A DNA stretch of 64,000 bases from Platynereis dumerilii (Eukaryota; Annelida; Polychaeta; Phyllodocida; Nereididae): contig JAPTHN010000074.1 in assembly GCA_026936325.1 (NCBI GenBank), forward strand, positions 744,001-808,000, read 5' to 3'. A program made the translations under genes and the position numbers. Positions 10,929 through 22,066 of the stretch are shown one piece after another. Each line of letters begins with the position of its first letter. Positions within the stretch are counted from its first letter, which is position 1. Under the pieces are notes generated by a model. It did not search any database. It saw only the letters and a list, made by a program, of their open reading frames with translations, and was not told the origin of the DNA.

Positions 10929-12051
10929 TACACCAAATGCCAAGTTTTTAGGCAGCAATGGTTTTTTGCGTTATCTCCAAAAGTAGAGCGAATATTTAAT
11001 TTCCTTCTTCCATAAGAGTGGGTTAGGGTAGAAGAGTATTCTGAGAAAATTTCGTCCCATTCCGTGCATGCACCCAGAAGTTATGGCATATATTAAAGGT
11101 TTCGGGTGTGCCAAGTTATTAGGTACATTTGCAAGTTGCCTTAAAACAGAGACAACAACTTTGAAATCTCCAATGACAATGACCTGGAAATATTCCTAGT
11201 ATTAATTTCCATGAAGTTATGCCATATTCGGAAGCTTTCATGCCTTCAGTTGGAAGCGATGCACTTTATTCTGTGCCATTGGAATACCATTGAATTTACC
11301 TTGTGACATACAAAGCCTCTCTTGTACTAAAAAGAAGTCCCATCATTAAAAAAATTGTTTTATATGTTAATTATGTTAATTTATGCTATGAACTTCATGC
11401 TGCAGGAGTTTCAGCCAAATTGTAGCTCTTTATCCGAGTCAACAGCAAATCAAAAAAATTATGATTTATCACATCATCTTTGCAATATTATTCCAATGGG
11501 AGTTCGTAATGAGACATTTGACCAGTTTTTGAATTTCCTTGTATTCAAGCAAAATTGCCAAAATGGGCTGAAATTGGCACAGGACAAAGTCAATGGCATC
11601 AACTAAGCCCCCGAGGACTATTTGTACTAGAAATGACTTATTTCCAGTTCAGAAGAGGCTTTGTTTGTGAAATTTTAGCTGAATCCAATGGTTTTCCAAT
11701 GGAGCAGAATAATGCGGAATGCTTTTAAGTGAAGGCATGAAATCTTCTGAATATGGTATAACTTTATTGAAATTGATATTAGGAATATATTCAGGCCATT
11801 ATCATCTGAGATTTCAAATTTTTTGTCTATATATTTGAATGCAACGTGCCAATGTACCTGTTAACTTGGCACACCCGAAACCTCTAATAAATGCCTTTAC
11901 TTTTGACTGCGAGAAGGGAATGGGACAAAATTTACACAGAATATTCCTCTACCCTAACTTACTCTTATGGGTGAAGGAAATAAAAATATTCTAAAGACTT
12001 TTGGAAATAAGCAAAAAACGATCGCTGCCTAATAACTTGGCACTCGGTGTA
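10929..12051. mobile_element. 1.1-kb foldback (long-TIR) non-autonomous DNA element
   Basis: The two halves are diverged inverted copies of each other. The left end TACACCAAATGCCAAG pairs with the reverse complement of the right end, TACACCGAGTGCCAAG. Matching continues inward through GGTTTCGGGTGTGCCAAG (about 11098 and, reversed, 11880) and TTTCATGCCTTCA (about 11238 and, reversed, 11740). Arms are therefore ~450-500 bp with a short centre near 11400-11600. It carries no ORF of note. The ends begin with TA, suggesting TA target choice. Confidence 0.75.
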
Positions 12052-12757
12052 GTTGTCCATTCTAATATAAATGATTCTTTGCTCAGTTTTGGTGAAATAA
12101 ATAAATTCTTTCTATTTGGTCTTAAAATAAATAATTTATGGCGGGAGATTCTTAATAAGGTGTTGCGTTATTTAGGACTTTTTGCGCTTGAAAATAACAA
12201 TTACTTTCATCATTATCGTGAAATTTCATGGTGAGGAAAACTTGAAGATTACTAAATCGTTGTCCCCTAACAAGCCTGTGTTTGAAAATTCTGTTTTTTA
12301 CTAGGTGAAGTGAACTTAATGATACAAGGATATAACTAAAAGTACATCAAACATAACACCAACGAGACCACATCAATCATCTTCTATGCCAAGGCTGTTA
12401 AAGATGTAATCATTGGCTTACTAACCGAGAGGGTTTCAACGTTCACATACGGAAGATTTTATGAAATACATGTAGCGATGGGAGCGGGCAATGGTACCAT
12501 GATCTTCAAAAGAACAGGAGGAATGCCTATGCCAGTGACAATATGCACAGAAGCTTTTCCATTATTAGATCCGAACCAGTTTCGGGCTTTTTGGATCGAT
12601 TGGTCAAATTCAATAATTACCATCGGACGCGGGGAAATTGTGGGGACGGATCAAATCTGCAAATATGATGGCAGTGGCAAGCCTTGGCCTGTGGAAGTCA
12701 ATTTCATAGCATTTGCATCATTTGCAGATGAAACCATACATATCAAATACTACAATG

Positions 12758-13341
12758 GTATGTCTTTCTTTTAATAGTTGTCTTTTTCAATTTGTATAAC
12801 TTTACAGCAGTTGTAATTTAAGCTGTTGAATTATTGAAATTGCCTGTTGGCATGTTTTAGGTTGATGCAGCCAGCTTGAAGTAAGATTATTGTCATTGAA
12901 AAAAATAATTGGAAAGGGCGTTCGATTCTTCAGCTACACATCTTTACTAGTTTGTTTTAACTTGAGCATGAAAACCTGTGACATTTCACTGTTTCTGGTC
13001 AACAACCAAATCTGGCATCAATCCGAGTTTTCCTTAGTTAAAAATAGATCATAATATGTTTCTTGCAACAGCCATTATTGATAACTAGAATTACCCAGTG
13101 ATAAATGAATAAGGAGGAGGACTGCAGTTGTAAATGTCTTATTTTTGGGGGGGGGGGGGTTGTTGCAGCAATGAGGCTGAGACACACAGTGATCTGGGCA
13201 GGACATGCGGCGACATTACATTGAAAGTAGGATTGTTAAATATTGGTTGCCCTTGCAGATATGTGGGAAATCAGGAAAATGGGTATTTTGACCCAACACC
13301 CGGAAAATGGCGGCCCTGTGAGAGAGTGGGCAAATATGATG

Positions 13342-13372
<31 letters not shown>

Positions 13373-13373
13373 G

Positions 13374-13417
<44 letters not shown>

Positions 13418-14741
13418 ATCTATCTAGGTATCTATCTATCTTTCGGCTGTCTGTTTATCTGCCTATCTGTCTAACTATATTTGTATGACTAACTGTGCAT
13501 GGCTATCTCTCTATCTGTCTATCTATATCTTTCTATGACTAAATCTGTCTATATGTCTATCTACTATATCTTTCTATGATCAAGTTGTTACTGTTTTTAT
13601 TGTAATTTTATACTTGAATTTCCCCTCTGGTCTATCTATCATCAATTTACTATATTAATATTTTTTAATCATATTATTATTACCCTATTTGTACATGTAT
13701 TTGAGAACTTTTTTTTTATGTGCACTTAATCAATAAACTGTTAAAATGTTTAACTATCTGTCTATGGCTCTCTATCTATCTAGCTATCTATCTATATGTC
13801 TATTTACACAATCTTGTTTTACAGCTTTGTAGCCGTGAATTAAATACACGAAATGCTGGATCCTCCTCACCTCCTGGATCACAACAGAGCAGACAGTTCA
13901 AAGATGACAGGCTGTTGACAGCTATCGATTTGTGAAAGTGAATTGCACTTTAAAGTGTCAGTGTTACCTTTGACAGGATACAAAGGATCAATTAAGTTAA
14001 TTTGAATGTAATTAAACTGTAATGGCAAGTGCATATACGCATACATGTATAGATAGATCACTGTCCTGTTGTACATAAGCAAGAAGAGAAAGGCGCGAAA
14101 ATAAAACCTGCCTGGATCACAACAAACTCTTTTTGACCGGAAGTATAGTCACGAAGAGAATGGCTAGGTTTCTGTGGCATTGCTTGTTGTATCAATCCAT
14201 GGGCATTTGAATCGAAGGGATAAGGCCAGCAGGAATTGATTAGCACGTGAAGTCATCCGAAGGGCTTGTGTGAAAAAAGAGGAAATCTGCAAATTAGATG
14301 GTGTGAGGAGTGGCAGGGGCAGGGCTGTTGAAGACCTTGGACAAAAGTGACCTATGAAGCCAGGCAGAGGCTGATCTAGATACTGGGGAGGGGTTAAAAA
14401 GAGCTGTGTTTGAAATGAGAAATTTTGGTGGTATGGGTGAGTAGGTTATGTGGATATGGCAATTAAAAAATGTTTTGATGCAAATGGGGGTGGTGAATGG
14501 GAAAGAGGTGAAAATGGGGCGATTTTGATGGTGTCGAAGGTGGGACCCCGCATGACGAATGTGCCACTGGCGCTACACTTTTATTTAAGTAGATATAATG
14601 AAAATTTACCATTGTAACTTTTTATTGAAAGGTCTTTTTAGTCTCGTGGCATGTTCTAGTTAGCCCCAGCGACTGCTACATCATCATACCAACACCATCT
14701 CTTTATTGCACAAAAAGCATAACAAAATATTTATATTCCAG
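12758..14741. other. intron 1 of gene 1
   Basis: A ~2-kb intron that is largely simple-sequence repeat and unique AT-rich sequence. No coding sequence was recognised. Confidence 0.5.
13342..13570. repeat. TATC microsatellite
   Basis: (TATC)n, pure from 13342 to about 13425 and then degenerate; a smaller related run is at 13755-13800. Located in the gene 1 intron. Confidence 0.9.
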
Positions 14742-15510
14742 TTGAACCTCTAGCCTCTGGACCACAATATGTCTGTCATTCTGAAAATCAAACTGCAATT
14801 TTTCCATTGACACCGACTGCGAAAAAAGCAATTAATGACGGGAGAAGTACATCATGCATCAGTGTAAAAGTGAGTGGCATACATTTTCAAACATATTTTT
14901 CCTTTTTAGAAATTATGAAAAAAAAAACTACATTAAGTATACAGGCATTGTTAGGAACGATAATCAACTATAATTAGGCATATATATATAAATGTTTTAA
15001 TAGAAATGTACAATGACATTGTTTTCGTGGACTTGTATATATATATAATATGTTTTGTGTTATTGTATATATCATATATATATAACATGTATTTATAATC
15101 ACACGCCTTTCCTATAGATTTCTTTATTCATTACAGCTAAATTCTTCTGAATCGATTGTTCTCCTACCATTACTAATCCATGACGTGGCGCCACTGACAG
15201 TGAATCTCTTACTGCAATCAGCACCATCTTGCAAAATGTCGAACATTGTTGTCTTCACCTTCACCATGCAAGAGTGTGAACTTACCACTGAGGGTACCAC
15301 ACAACTGTCACAAGATCCAACAGCAATAACTTGTGTCTACAGGTGTCCAGAAATGTTCTCGACAAAAATCGCAATTGCATTTTTGAGACAAAACACCATG
15401 ACATCAAATTGGCTCCTTTGTGAAGTTACTTATGATTAACTTGAAGAGAAAGAGTTTTTGATACTTAATAGTAATCAAATAAAACCAAGTAGTCCTTTGC
15501 CATAATATAG

Positions 15511-15601
15511 ATTTTTGAGAAAATGCAACATGACATTAATATGGTTGCTTTGCGAAGTTACTATGGATTAACTATCAAATAAACCCAAGTTGTCTCTTGC
15601 C
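15511..15601 (+). repeat. tandem duplicate of the 3' end of gene 1's last exon
   Basis: This stretch repeats about 15387-15505: TTGAGA...ACATGACAT...TGGYTSCTTTG(T/C)GAAGTTACT...GATTAACT...ATCAAATAAA(A/C)CCAAGT. It includes the last codons, the stop and the AATAAA. Divergence is substantial, so the duplication is old. A second AATAAA is supplied near 15577. Confidence 0.75.
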
Positions 15602-16518
15602 AAAATATATAAACCAACGAAATATTTTTGCTACAAATTAACTATGCAAAGTATTTATTTTATAGTAAACAAATCATTGAATCTGATATGAAATTATCAA
15701 ATGGACCAACAGTATGGACCAATCTGAATTATGAGGACACAAGTTCGACCCCGTCTTTGATTCTGTCAAGCGTACACATATGATTTTAAGAAGACGACTT
15801 TTAATTAGTTTTCTACACCAAGGCGGGACAAACAATCATAAAGACTTGGATGCATCAATGTCGACACTGTTTTTATTACCATACCAAACAAAGGAAAACA
15901 GTTTTAATATATCAATAGAAATATAACTTACTAGAAATTGCCCATTGTATCATCAAAAAGAGAAAGGTAGGCCAATATTTATTTGTAAATACAGCAAAAT
16001 AGATGATGGAAATACGAATTGAGTAGAGAAACTTGTTAATGTCACTTGAGCATTGTTGATGGCAATGTACAGTAGGTTAGAAAATTGGCAATACTGGACT
16101 ATGGAAATGGACTTGCATGTTGCATGTTTCCCCCTGTGGTGGGAAATGGTGGAAGATCACGGCAATTTGATGAGATTGTGTTGTTGGAATGATTAATTGT
16201 TCATTAAAAGTGATTTGATGTGATTTGGTTAATTTATGGTACAGAAACTACATTTAATGTGTGGATAACACAGGAAAGAATTAATGAAAGGGTCAGACAT
16301 TATTTAGGCTGTGGTGCACAGGCAGTGGTGAGTGTTATGACATGTGTCAAGTCTGATTGAAATATGCATATCATGCACTCCTGGTGGCGAGGATGAGGAT
16401 GGACACAAAAATGGACAGGAAACTGTTAAATAGCAGAAATGGATGAAAATGTGAAGTATTTAATGTTAAAAGAAGAGTAGGAGAACATGTTAGGTGCAGG
16501 GAATGTCCAGGGAAAGTG
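15602..16518. other. intergenic, no gene seen
   Basis: Unique AT-rich sequence between gene 1 and the second hAT-type MITE. No supported feature. Confidence 0.4.
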
Positions 16519-16526
16519 TCTATAGC

Positions 16527-16754
16527 CATAGGCGTATCGGAGGGGGGGGGCAGGGGGGCAATCGCCCCCCGTAAAGTTTGGGAAACAGCAAGATTCGGGC
16601 AAAAAGGCTAAAAAATTTCGGCAAATGATCAAATAATCACTAATGAAAATTAATGATTTCCTTGCAATTTTATTTTAAATGGTGTTAAATCTAGATCTTG
16701 AAATTCGGGCAAATGTCGCTCGCCCCCCAAAAATTCGCGCGCCGTACGCCTATG
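16527..16754. mobile_element. hAT-type MITE, second copy
   Basis: Starts CATAGGCGTATCGG and ends CCGTACGCCTATG. It is flanked by perfect 8-bp repeats TCTATAGC (16519-16526, 16755-16762). The interior (ATTCGGGCAAA, TCGCCCCCC) aligns with the copy at 9051-9239. Confidence 0.85.
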
Positions 16755-17270
16755 TCTATAGCTGGCAATGGGGATGGTCATGTGACTGCTTTTTTAACTC
16801 AAATGTTAGGAGGAGATAAGTGAGAGACTTCCTCATTCAGTTCAGTTTGTCTTGTCTGTCTGGCAAAGGACAAGATCTATTCTCCTCTGCCTCGATCATA
16901 TATAGTTAATTTACAATAGTGAAGTATGCTTTTAACAAAAACAGAAACATCATAGGCAGATACTTCCAAATAAATGTCAAGACAAGCTTTCAGAGTTTCA
17001 GTGACACTTGAACTCACTCTTTCAGGAGGGCTTCCTTCACTGGTAGCTAGTTTTAATCCTGGGAGCTGAAACACTCACAAAAAATGTTGCTCCTTTTGAG
17101 CAGTCTATATTTGTAGCGTCCAAAGGGAAAACCTAGTAAGTCACATTTTGGAGTTTCTGAGATAATCCACTTTGAAGTTCCAGTTCTTGCAGTAAGAGAT
17201 AGGCTTACTGGGATTTGTCAGCGTCATTCTGGGGTAACGGGCCACTTCTTGAAAATCTAAACTTAAAGAA

Positions 17271-19375
17271 TATATATATATATATATATAAACTTTTAAT
17301 GACAACAGAAATATCAAATACAGATACATGTGTCAATCAAGAATTGAAAATCGAAAAATCAAAAAATTCAAATCTACAGCTACAGTATTCTATGTTACCA
17401 AACATAATCTAGTGTCATATCATAAAAAATGACAGGTTTCACAGTTCATGTAGAATTGTCTTTCATAGTTCATAAAATATGCACATTGGTCCCAGTTTCA
17501 TATGTGTTATTGCACAAAAGTCAATAAAAGCAAAGTGAGGATACATATCTCGACATAGACAGCAGCACCGGTGAAAGTAAAGTGCAAGGAGGCACAGAAG
17601 TTTTAGATTTTATTCACATTATTTTATTGAGAAAAGAACCCACAGCAAGTATTATGTCAGGGCTTTTATTTGACATGAGTATTTTAAACTGTTGTATGCT
17701 ATCAAGATCACAGAAATTAGGGATTAAGCTGCTTGCTTTATTTACAAGTTCTATTCTCTGAGCAGTGTTATTGTTGCACACTAAAAGGCAATGTATTTCA
17801 TCTTCAATGTCACCTGTGTCACATTTGTCACATTTTCTAAGCTCTACCGGGGTCTTGGGTATATTATGTCTTCCTGTCTCAATTTTAAGATTGTGAGAAC
17901 TTAATCTGAATCTTGCAATATTAGTGTATGTTTTCTTTGGGAGATTCAAATTTAGATATGGTTCCAGGCAGTAGCTTGTCTTAAAGAGTTTATATGTGCG
18001 AAGTTTAGGAAGCTTTTCAGAGTCAGTGAGTTCATTAAGAATTCTGTTCTGTTCTTTTGCGTATAGTTTTAGTTTCACTTCCTTTAATACTGAAGTGGGA
18101 TCAGCTGTAAGCCAATTTGAGATGTCAGCTTCTGTCGTAGTTTTCTCTACCTTACTGTACCAGTTATTCTGACCTGTGTTATGTAAATCTTCCTGAATTT
18201 TAAGACATTTACTAAGGACATCATGATTTGGGAGATCTTTTAATTTGGCCCAATAGGTTATTGTGCTAAGTTGTTGCCTCAATCGAAGGGGGAATCTACC
18301 TGTTTCTGCATACACTGCTAATGTCGGCGTTTGTCGTCTAACATTAAGTATATGTTTTAGGTAACCGATCTGAACTTTCTCAATTTTAGAAATCTCCGAA
18401 GTACCCGACCAAAAGGTGCTATTGTATTCCAGTATAGGGAGGACATAGCTATCAAACATTTTAATTGCAAGTGATGGGGGTATATGACCAAGAGACGGTT
18501 TCATCCGTCCATGCAGAGCAAAAAGAGCCTTTTGGGCCTGGGTTGCTATGTAATCTGGCATCTCTTTATGTATCTTTTTATTGTTGCTAATTGTATGACC
18601 CAAATATTTAAACTTTTCTACATTTTCAATGGTTTTATTACCATATAGGAAATTAGCATGGGTTTTGGATCCGATTTGCATTACTTTGGTTTTAGAGATA
18701 TTAACAATAAGGTGCCACTTGGCACAAAACATGTGTAGAGAGTCAATGCTATTTTGTAGACCCTCTACAGATTCAGATATGAGAACGATGTCATCTGCAT
18801 AGAGAAGGTGTGTAAATACTGTACTATTTATTTCTATTCCATCTGTTTCACTTAAATATAGTGGTAGATCAGAGAGGAATTCGTTAAACAATTTAGGGCT
18901 CAGGATGCCACCCTGAAGGACACCATAGATACTGTCTATTGGGGCACTTAGTTTGCCCAATTGATGTACTTTAGCTTCGGCCTTTTCAAACATACTCATG
19001 ATAATCTTAAGCATTTTCGTACTCATTTTTTGTTTAAGTAGTTTACAGTAGAGAGCATTTCTATTAATATAGTCAAAAGCTTTAGTAAAATCTACAAAGC
19101 ATAGATAAATAGGTTTCTTTCTAGATTGCTGATAGCTGACAATGGTGTCAAGTACGAATACACAGTCGGTCGTTCCACGAGAAGGTGTGAAGCCAAACTG
19201 GTAAGGGTCATCCAGTGACATTGCTTCATTTTTAAAGTACAGTCTGGCATTCAGAATAGAGTCAAATACTTTGGCCATAGCAACTGTAATAGTTATCTTC
19301 CTGTAATTATCAGGATCGGAAGAGTCCCCCTTTTTGTGTATATAGAAACATGTCTCAGAAGTTATATTTTGACCT
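17271..19375 (-). mobile_element. LINE A, copy 1 (jockey/CR1-like non-LTR retrotransposon, 5'-truncated)
   Basis: A minus-strand LINE with a 3' end in (TATA)n at 17271-17290 and an intact RT ORF. The endonuclease and ORF1 are missing, which is typical 5' truncation. A second copy of the same family is at 54171-56226. Family placement is from RT motifs only. Confidence 0.8.
17614..19278 (-). CDS. LINE A reverse transcriptase (C-terminal part of ORF2)
   Basis: A 554-residue reading frame that stays open further upstream to about 19360 (K-K-G-D-S-S-D-P-D-N-Y-R). RT blocks run in order: Q-F-G-F-T-P-S-R-G-T-T-D-C, C-F-V-D-F-T-K-A-F-D, G-V-L-Q-G-G-I-L-S-P, L-L-Y-A-D-D-I-V-L-I-S-E and K-Y-L-G-H-T-I. 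A C-terminal C-x2-C...H-x4-C cluster (C-D-K-C-D ... H-C-L-L-V-C) follows, as in many CR1/jockey-group ORF2 proteins. The catalytic Y-A-D-D is present and no break was seen. The enzyme would copy LINE RNA at a nicked target, but without the endonuclease the copy cannot move alone. It is not a host gene. Confidence 0.85.
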   Translation of the reverse strand: MAKVFDSILNARLYFKNEAMSLDDPYQFGFTPSRGTTDCVFVLDTIVSYQQSRKKPIYLCFVDFTKAFDYINRNALYCKLLKQKMSTKMLKIIMSMFEKAEAKVHQLGKLSAPIDSIYGVLQGGILSPKLFNEFLSDLPLYLSETDGIEINSTVFTHLLYADDIVLISESVEGLQNSIDSLHMFCAKWHLIVNISKTKVMQIGSKTHANFLYGNKTIENVEKFKYLGHTISNNKKIHKEMPDYIATQAQKALFALHGRMKPSLGHIPPSLAIKMFDSYVLPILEYNSTFWSGTSEISKIEKVQIGYLKHILNVRRQTPTLAVYAETGRFPLRLRQQLSTITYWAKLKDLPNHDVLSKCLKIQEDLHNTGQNNWYSKVEKTTTEADISNWLTADPTSVLKEVKLKLYAKEQNRILNELTDSEKLPKLRTYKLFKTSYCLEPYLNLNLPKKTYTNIARFRLSSHNLKIETGRHNIPKTPVELRKCDKCDTGDIEDEIHCLLVCNNNTAQRIELVNKASSLIPNFCDLDSIQQFKILMSNKSPDIILAVGSFLNKIM

Positions 19376-19468
19376 TAACTCAATTTGACCCAATTTGTGA
19401 CTTACTAGGTTTTCCCTTTGGACGCTATAGATATGCCCGACAGCTTGCTTGTCCCAATATTCTGTAAT

Positions 19469-21966
19469 TTACAAAGGTGTTATTTCACAGAGAGACCATT
19501 GAGGCAGCCTGTCCCATGGCTTCGTAAAACTAACGGTGACTTTGGTTGAGCAAGTATTTGGACATTGGTAGATACATGCTACAGCTCCATTCTCAGTACC
19601 ATTGCTGGACCGCAAACATTCCTGCATTCTGGATGTTGTGAAGACCATGACGTTTGATTGGTCACAGGACTGTACTGATTTTAATAACAGTTTAATTTTA
19701 ACAGGCGATGGTTTGTGGATGAGAAGAGGTAGGAAGATGTTCTGCTCTGAAGTTTCCTGCAATCGATAGCACAAAAATATCAAATAGCCAGGTCAATTAT
19801 TATTAAGGAAGAATATTCTTGAAAAATAAATTGATCAAAAAATGACATTGGAGGAATAAAATTTTACGATGTCTATGTCACTAAACTAGAGAATTGACCA
19901 ATTGGAGGTGTATGAACATTTACCAGTGCTTTCTTGTACTTTTATGAGCTTCACTTGGCACTCAAACGTATGTTATCAAAAATCAAAACACAATTTGATG
20001 GAATTGAAGTGGCATACACTTCATGATATATTACGGGAGGAAATCTGGAATTTTAAAGTTGCTAACTTCAATACCAACTTGTTGACATCAACATTATTAT
20101 TAGTGATGCCTTTAATTCTCAGCAATGAATAAAGTTTCCCCCTTTGCTTTAGTTCGGCTGATGCGGGATTACTGAAAAGTCCCCGGTGGGTAAGGGTTTC
20201 TTTTCCGCCTTTCTTTTGATAAAATGATACTTTTCCCCTTTTCAAAATTAAAAATAAAGCTATCCACTTGACTTGGCATCTTATCTGAACCTTTCAGTAT
20301 ACTTACATTTATGGAAATTTGAGAACAGGTTGTAGCATCACCGTCATTGATGATATCAGAAAATGTTGTAGTTACTGGTACGATAGGTAGGTCAAGCAGA
20401 CAACCAGTTGGGCCAATTAATTGTACTGCAAAAAAGAACTTTTTATTAGATTTTCTGAAGAATTCAGTTTCATATGAACAAGGACACAGAGTAGGATGTC
20501 CGAAACGTTATGTGTTTTCGGGTAATCATTTTGGATGTACAAAAAAAGAATCTCCAGTTTATATCATCAAAAGAATGCGATGAACTATGAACGCGGGCTG
20601 CACGATAAACACATTAAGTTTGATATGCGATGACTAGCCTATAGCTGTCATATCGCTATGACGATAAATCAGCAATAGGCCTAATAGAATTTCTGGTCCA
20701 TTCCACACCTAGTCTGCGCAATCCGCAATTCACTGTATTTTCTGATCCACATTTTACTTCAGCGCAAAAAAAACAGGCTGACATGAAACGTTTTTTGCGC
20801 TTAGCTGACATTTCTTTGCCTAATTCATTAAGGGACCGTTCAGAATTTATGACTGGGGGGGGGGTGGGAGTTTTGGCCGAGGGGGTACTAACTTTTCACA
20901 CATGTTTCAAGGGGGGGGTATTAATTTTTGACAACACTTCCAAGGGGGGGGTAAGAAATTTTAACAAAGAAAAAATGTTAAAAAACACGCATAAACTCAT
21001 GTTATTTGGACTTTTTTACCCGCAAAAGTCCGCGAAATGACGCGAATCTGCACGCGTGGCTGGGTATAACAGTATATGTGTGTGTATTGTTTTGTATGTC
21101 GAGGGGGGGGGTACTAAAAATATGCGTGAAACCAAAGGGTGGGGCACTAAAAATCCGCATGGAACTCAAGGGGGTATTAATTTTTGACAGGAAGTTCTAG
21201 CAAAACTCCCACCCCCCCCCCCGTCATAAATTCTGAACGGTCCCTAACAAAAGAAGTTTTTCACATGGAATTGTAGGTGCACAAGAAACTACGGTGCCTC
21301 ATTGAAATATCCAAGTGCTTTTTATGGAAGGTCAGGCTTTTAAATCTTGAGAAACCATGAGATTTGAAGTCTGTGAGTGATAATATGTGTATTTCAATCT
21401 TTATTTCATTTAATTAATTTATCGCACTGAACTGTGATGACATTATCGCACTGTCGATAAATTTTAAAATCGTGCAGCCCTACAATGAACCTGTTCTTTC
21501 ATATGGGCTGCATTTGGCTTACCATTGTAATACGTAAAGGTGTGTGTGTCAGATTGATAAGATTGAAATCCAAGATGATTTATTTCCATTGGAGAAGCCC
21601 TGCTATCATATGTGAATATTAAGCGTTTTCCAGGTTCTGCACCAAATCCAAGTGACATGATGTGGTCCTGCCAAGACATCCAAAAAGTTGAGAATGCAGT
21701 TGCATTGTAAACCACTGTGGGGAAAGAGGGGTTAGTGGTAACGACACCTGAAGATTCCGAGAGTCTTAAAAGTGGATGTCTGGCATTGGATGCTCCCACC
21801 ACAAACTCATAGAAAGATACACCAGCCAAGCTTGTCCGTATTTCCTTGAAGAGACCAACTTGAGCACCCACAGTGCCCCTGATCTTAAACACGAAGTATG
21901 TCGTTTCATGCACATTGTAATCGACATATTTGTAGGTTTCCCCTGTTAATGTGTAGGATACTTCAC
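19469..21966 (-). CDS. gene 2: secreted Methyltransf_FA-domain protein (core exons)
   Basis: Three minus-strand exons, each with canonical splice sites. The first, 21966-21523 (444 bp), is the Methyltransf_FA domain, opening E-V-S-Y-T-L-T-G-E-T and including F-W-M-S-W-Q-D-H-I-M. The second, 20425-20307 (119 bp), has a T-T-F-S-D-I-I-N-D-G-D-A-T-T-C core. The third, 19756-19469 (288 bp), is the Cys-rich end finishing W-S-L-C-E-I-T-P-L. Phases (1, 1, 0) match genes 3 and 4 exactly and no stop interrupts. The start lies upstream; the best candidate first exon is at 39286-39379. The Methyltransf_FA family was named after crustacean farnesoic acid methyltransferase, but no SAM-binding motif is visible, so methyltransferase activity should not be assumed. 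A TIR element starts ~40 bp past the stop. Introns hold a MITE (20831-21245). Confidence 0.8.
20831..21245. mobile_element. G-run-rich MITE in a gene 2 intron
   Basis: Inverted ends AGGGACCGTTCAGAATTTAT (20831) pair with the reverse complement at 21245. The interior is built of degenerate units alternating GGGGGGG(G)TA and TTAATTTTTGAC. No ORF. Flanked by A/T at the TA-like target. Confidence 0.75.
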
Positions 21967-22066
21967 CTGAAAAAAGAATAGAAATGACGCATTTGTTTGT
22001 TACCCAATGATTATTGCTTATGCCAGGTGACAATAAAGTGTTGGTATTCACCTTGAAAAGTTTCAA

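Larger units (their letters stand above)
12305..15439 (+). pseudogene. gene 1: Methyltransf_FA-domain secreted protein, probable pseudogene
   Basis: Three exons match the other paralogues in order and phase: 12305-12757 (Methyltransf_FA), 14742-14869 (linker with A-I-N-D-G-R-S-T-S-C) and 15137-15439 (Cys-rich end, ...S-N-W-L-L-C-E-V-T-Y-D, stop at 15437). Splice sites are canonical (AG before 12305, GGTATGT after 12757, TTCCAG before 14742, GTGAGT after 14869, TTACAG before 15137). Alignment to genes 2-4 (E-V-N-L-M-I-Q-G-Y-N against E-V-S-Y-T-L-T-G-x-T) places an in-frame TAA at 12337-12339, so the full domain cannot be read through. No signal-peptide exon was found upstream. It could still be expressed from a later start or a shifted acceptor. 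An AATAAA lies at about 15478. It is the most diverged of the four copies. Confidence 0.7.
17114..19427. mobile_element. TIR element split by a LINE
   Basis: Perfect 32-bp inverted repeats (17114-17145 and 19396-19427; TAGCGTCCAAAGGGAAAACC at the outer end) enclose about 150 bp of non-coding sequence, the LINE A copy, and about 20 bp more. Both outer ends abut TA, as expected of a TA-targeting DNA element. The simplest reading is a ~200-bp MITE that later took a LINE insertion. It ends only ~40 bp beyond the stop codon of gene 2. Confidence 0.6.

Noticed and set aside
12001-12234. 77-residue ORF upstream of gene 1 as its first exon
   Set aside because: Overlaps the right end of the foldback, has no signal peptide and ends without a suitable phase-1 donor.
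13134-13488. ORFs rich in Y-L-S-I repeats
   Set aside because: Translation of TATC microsatellite.
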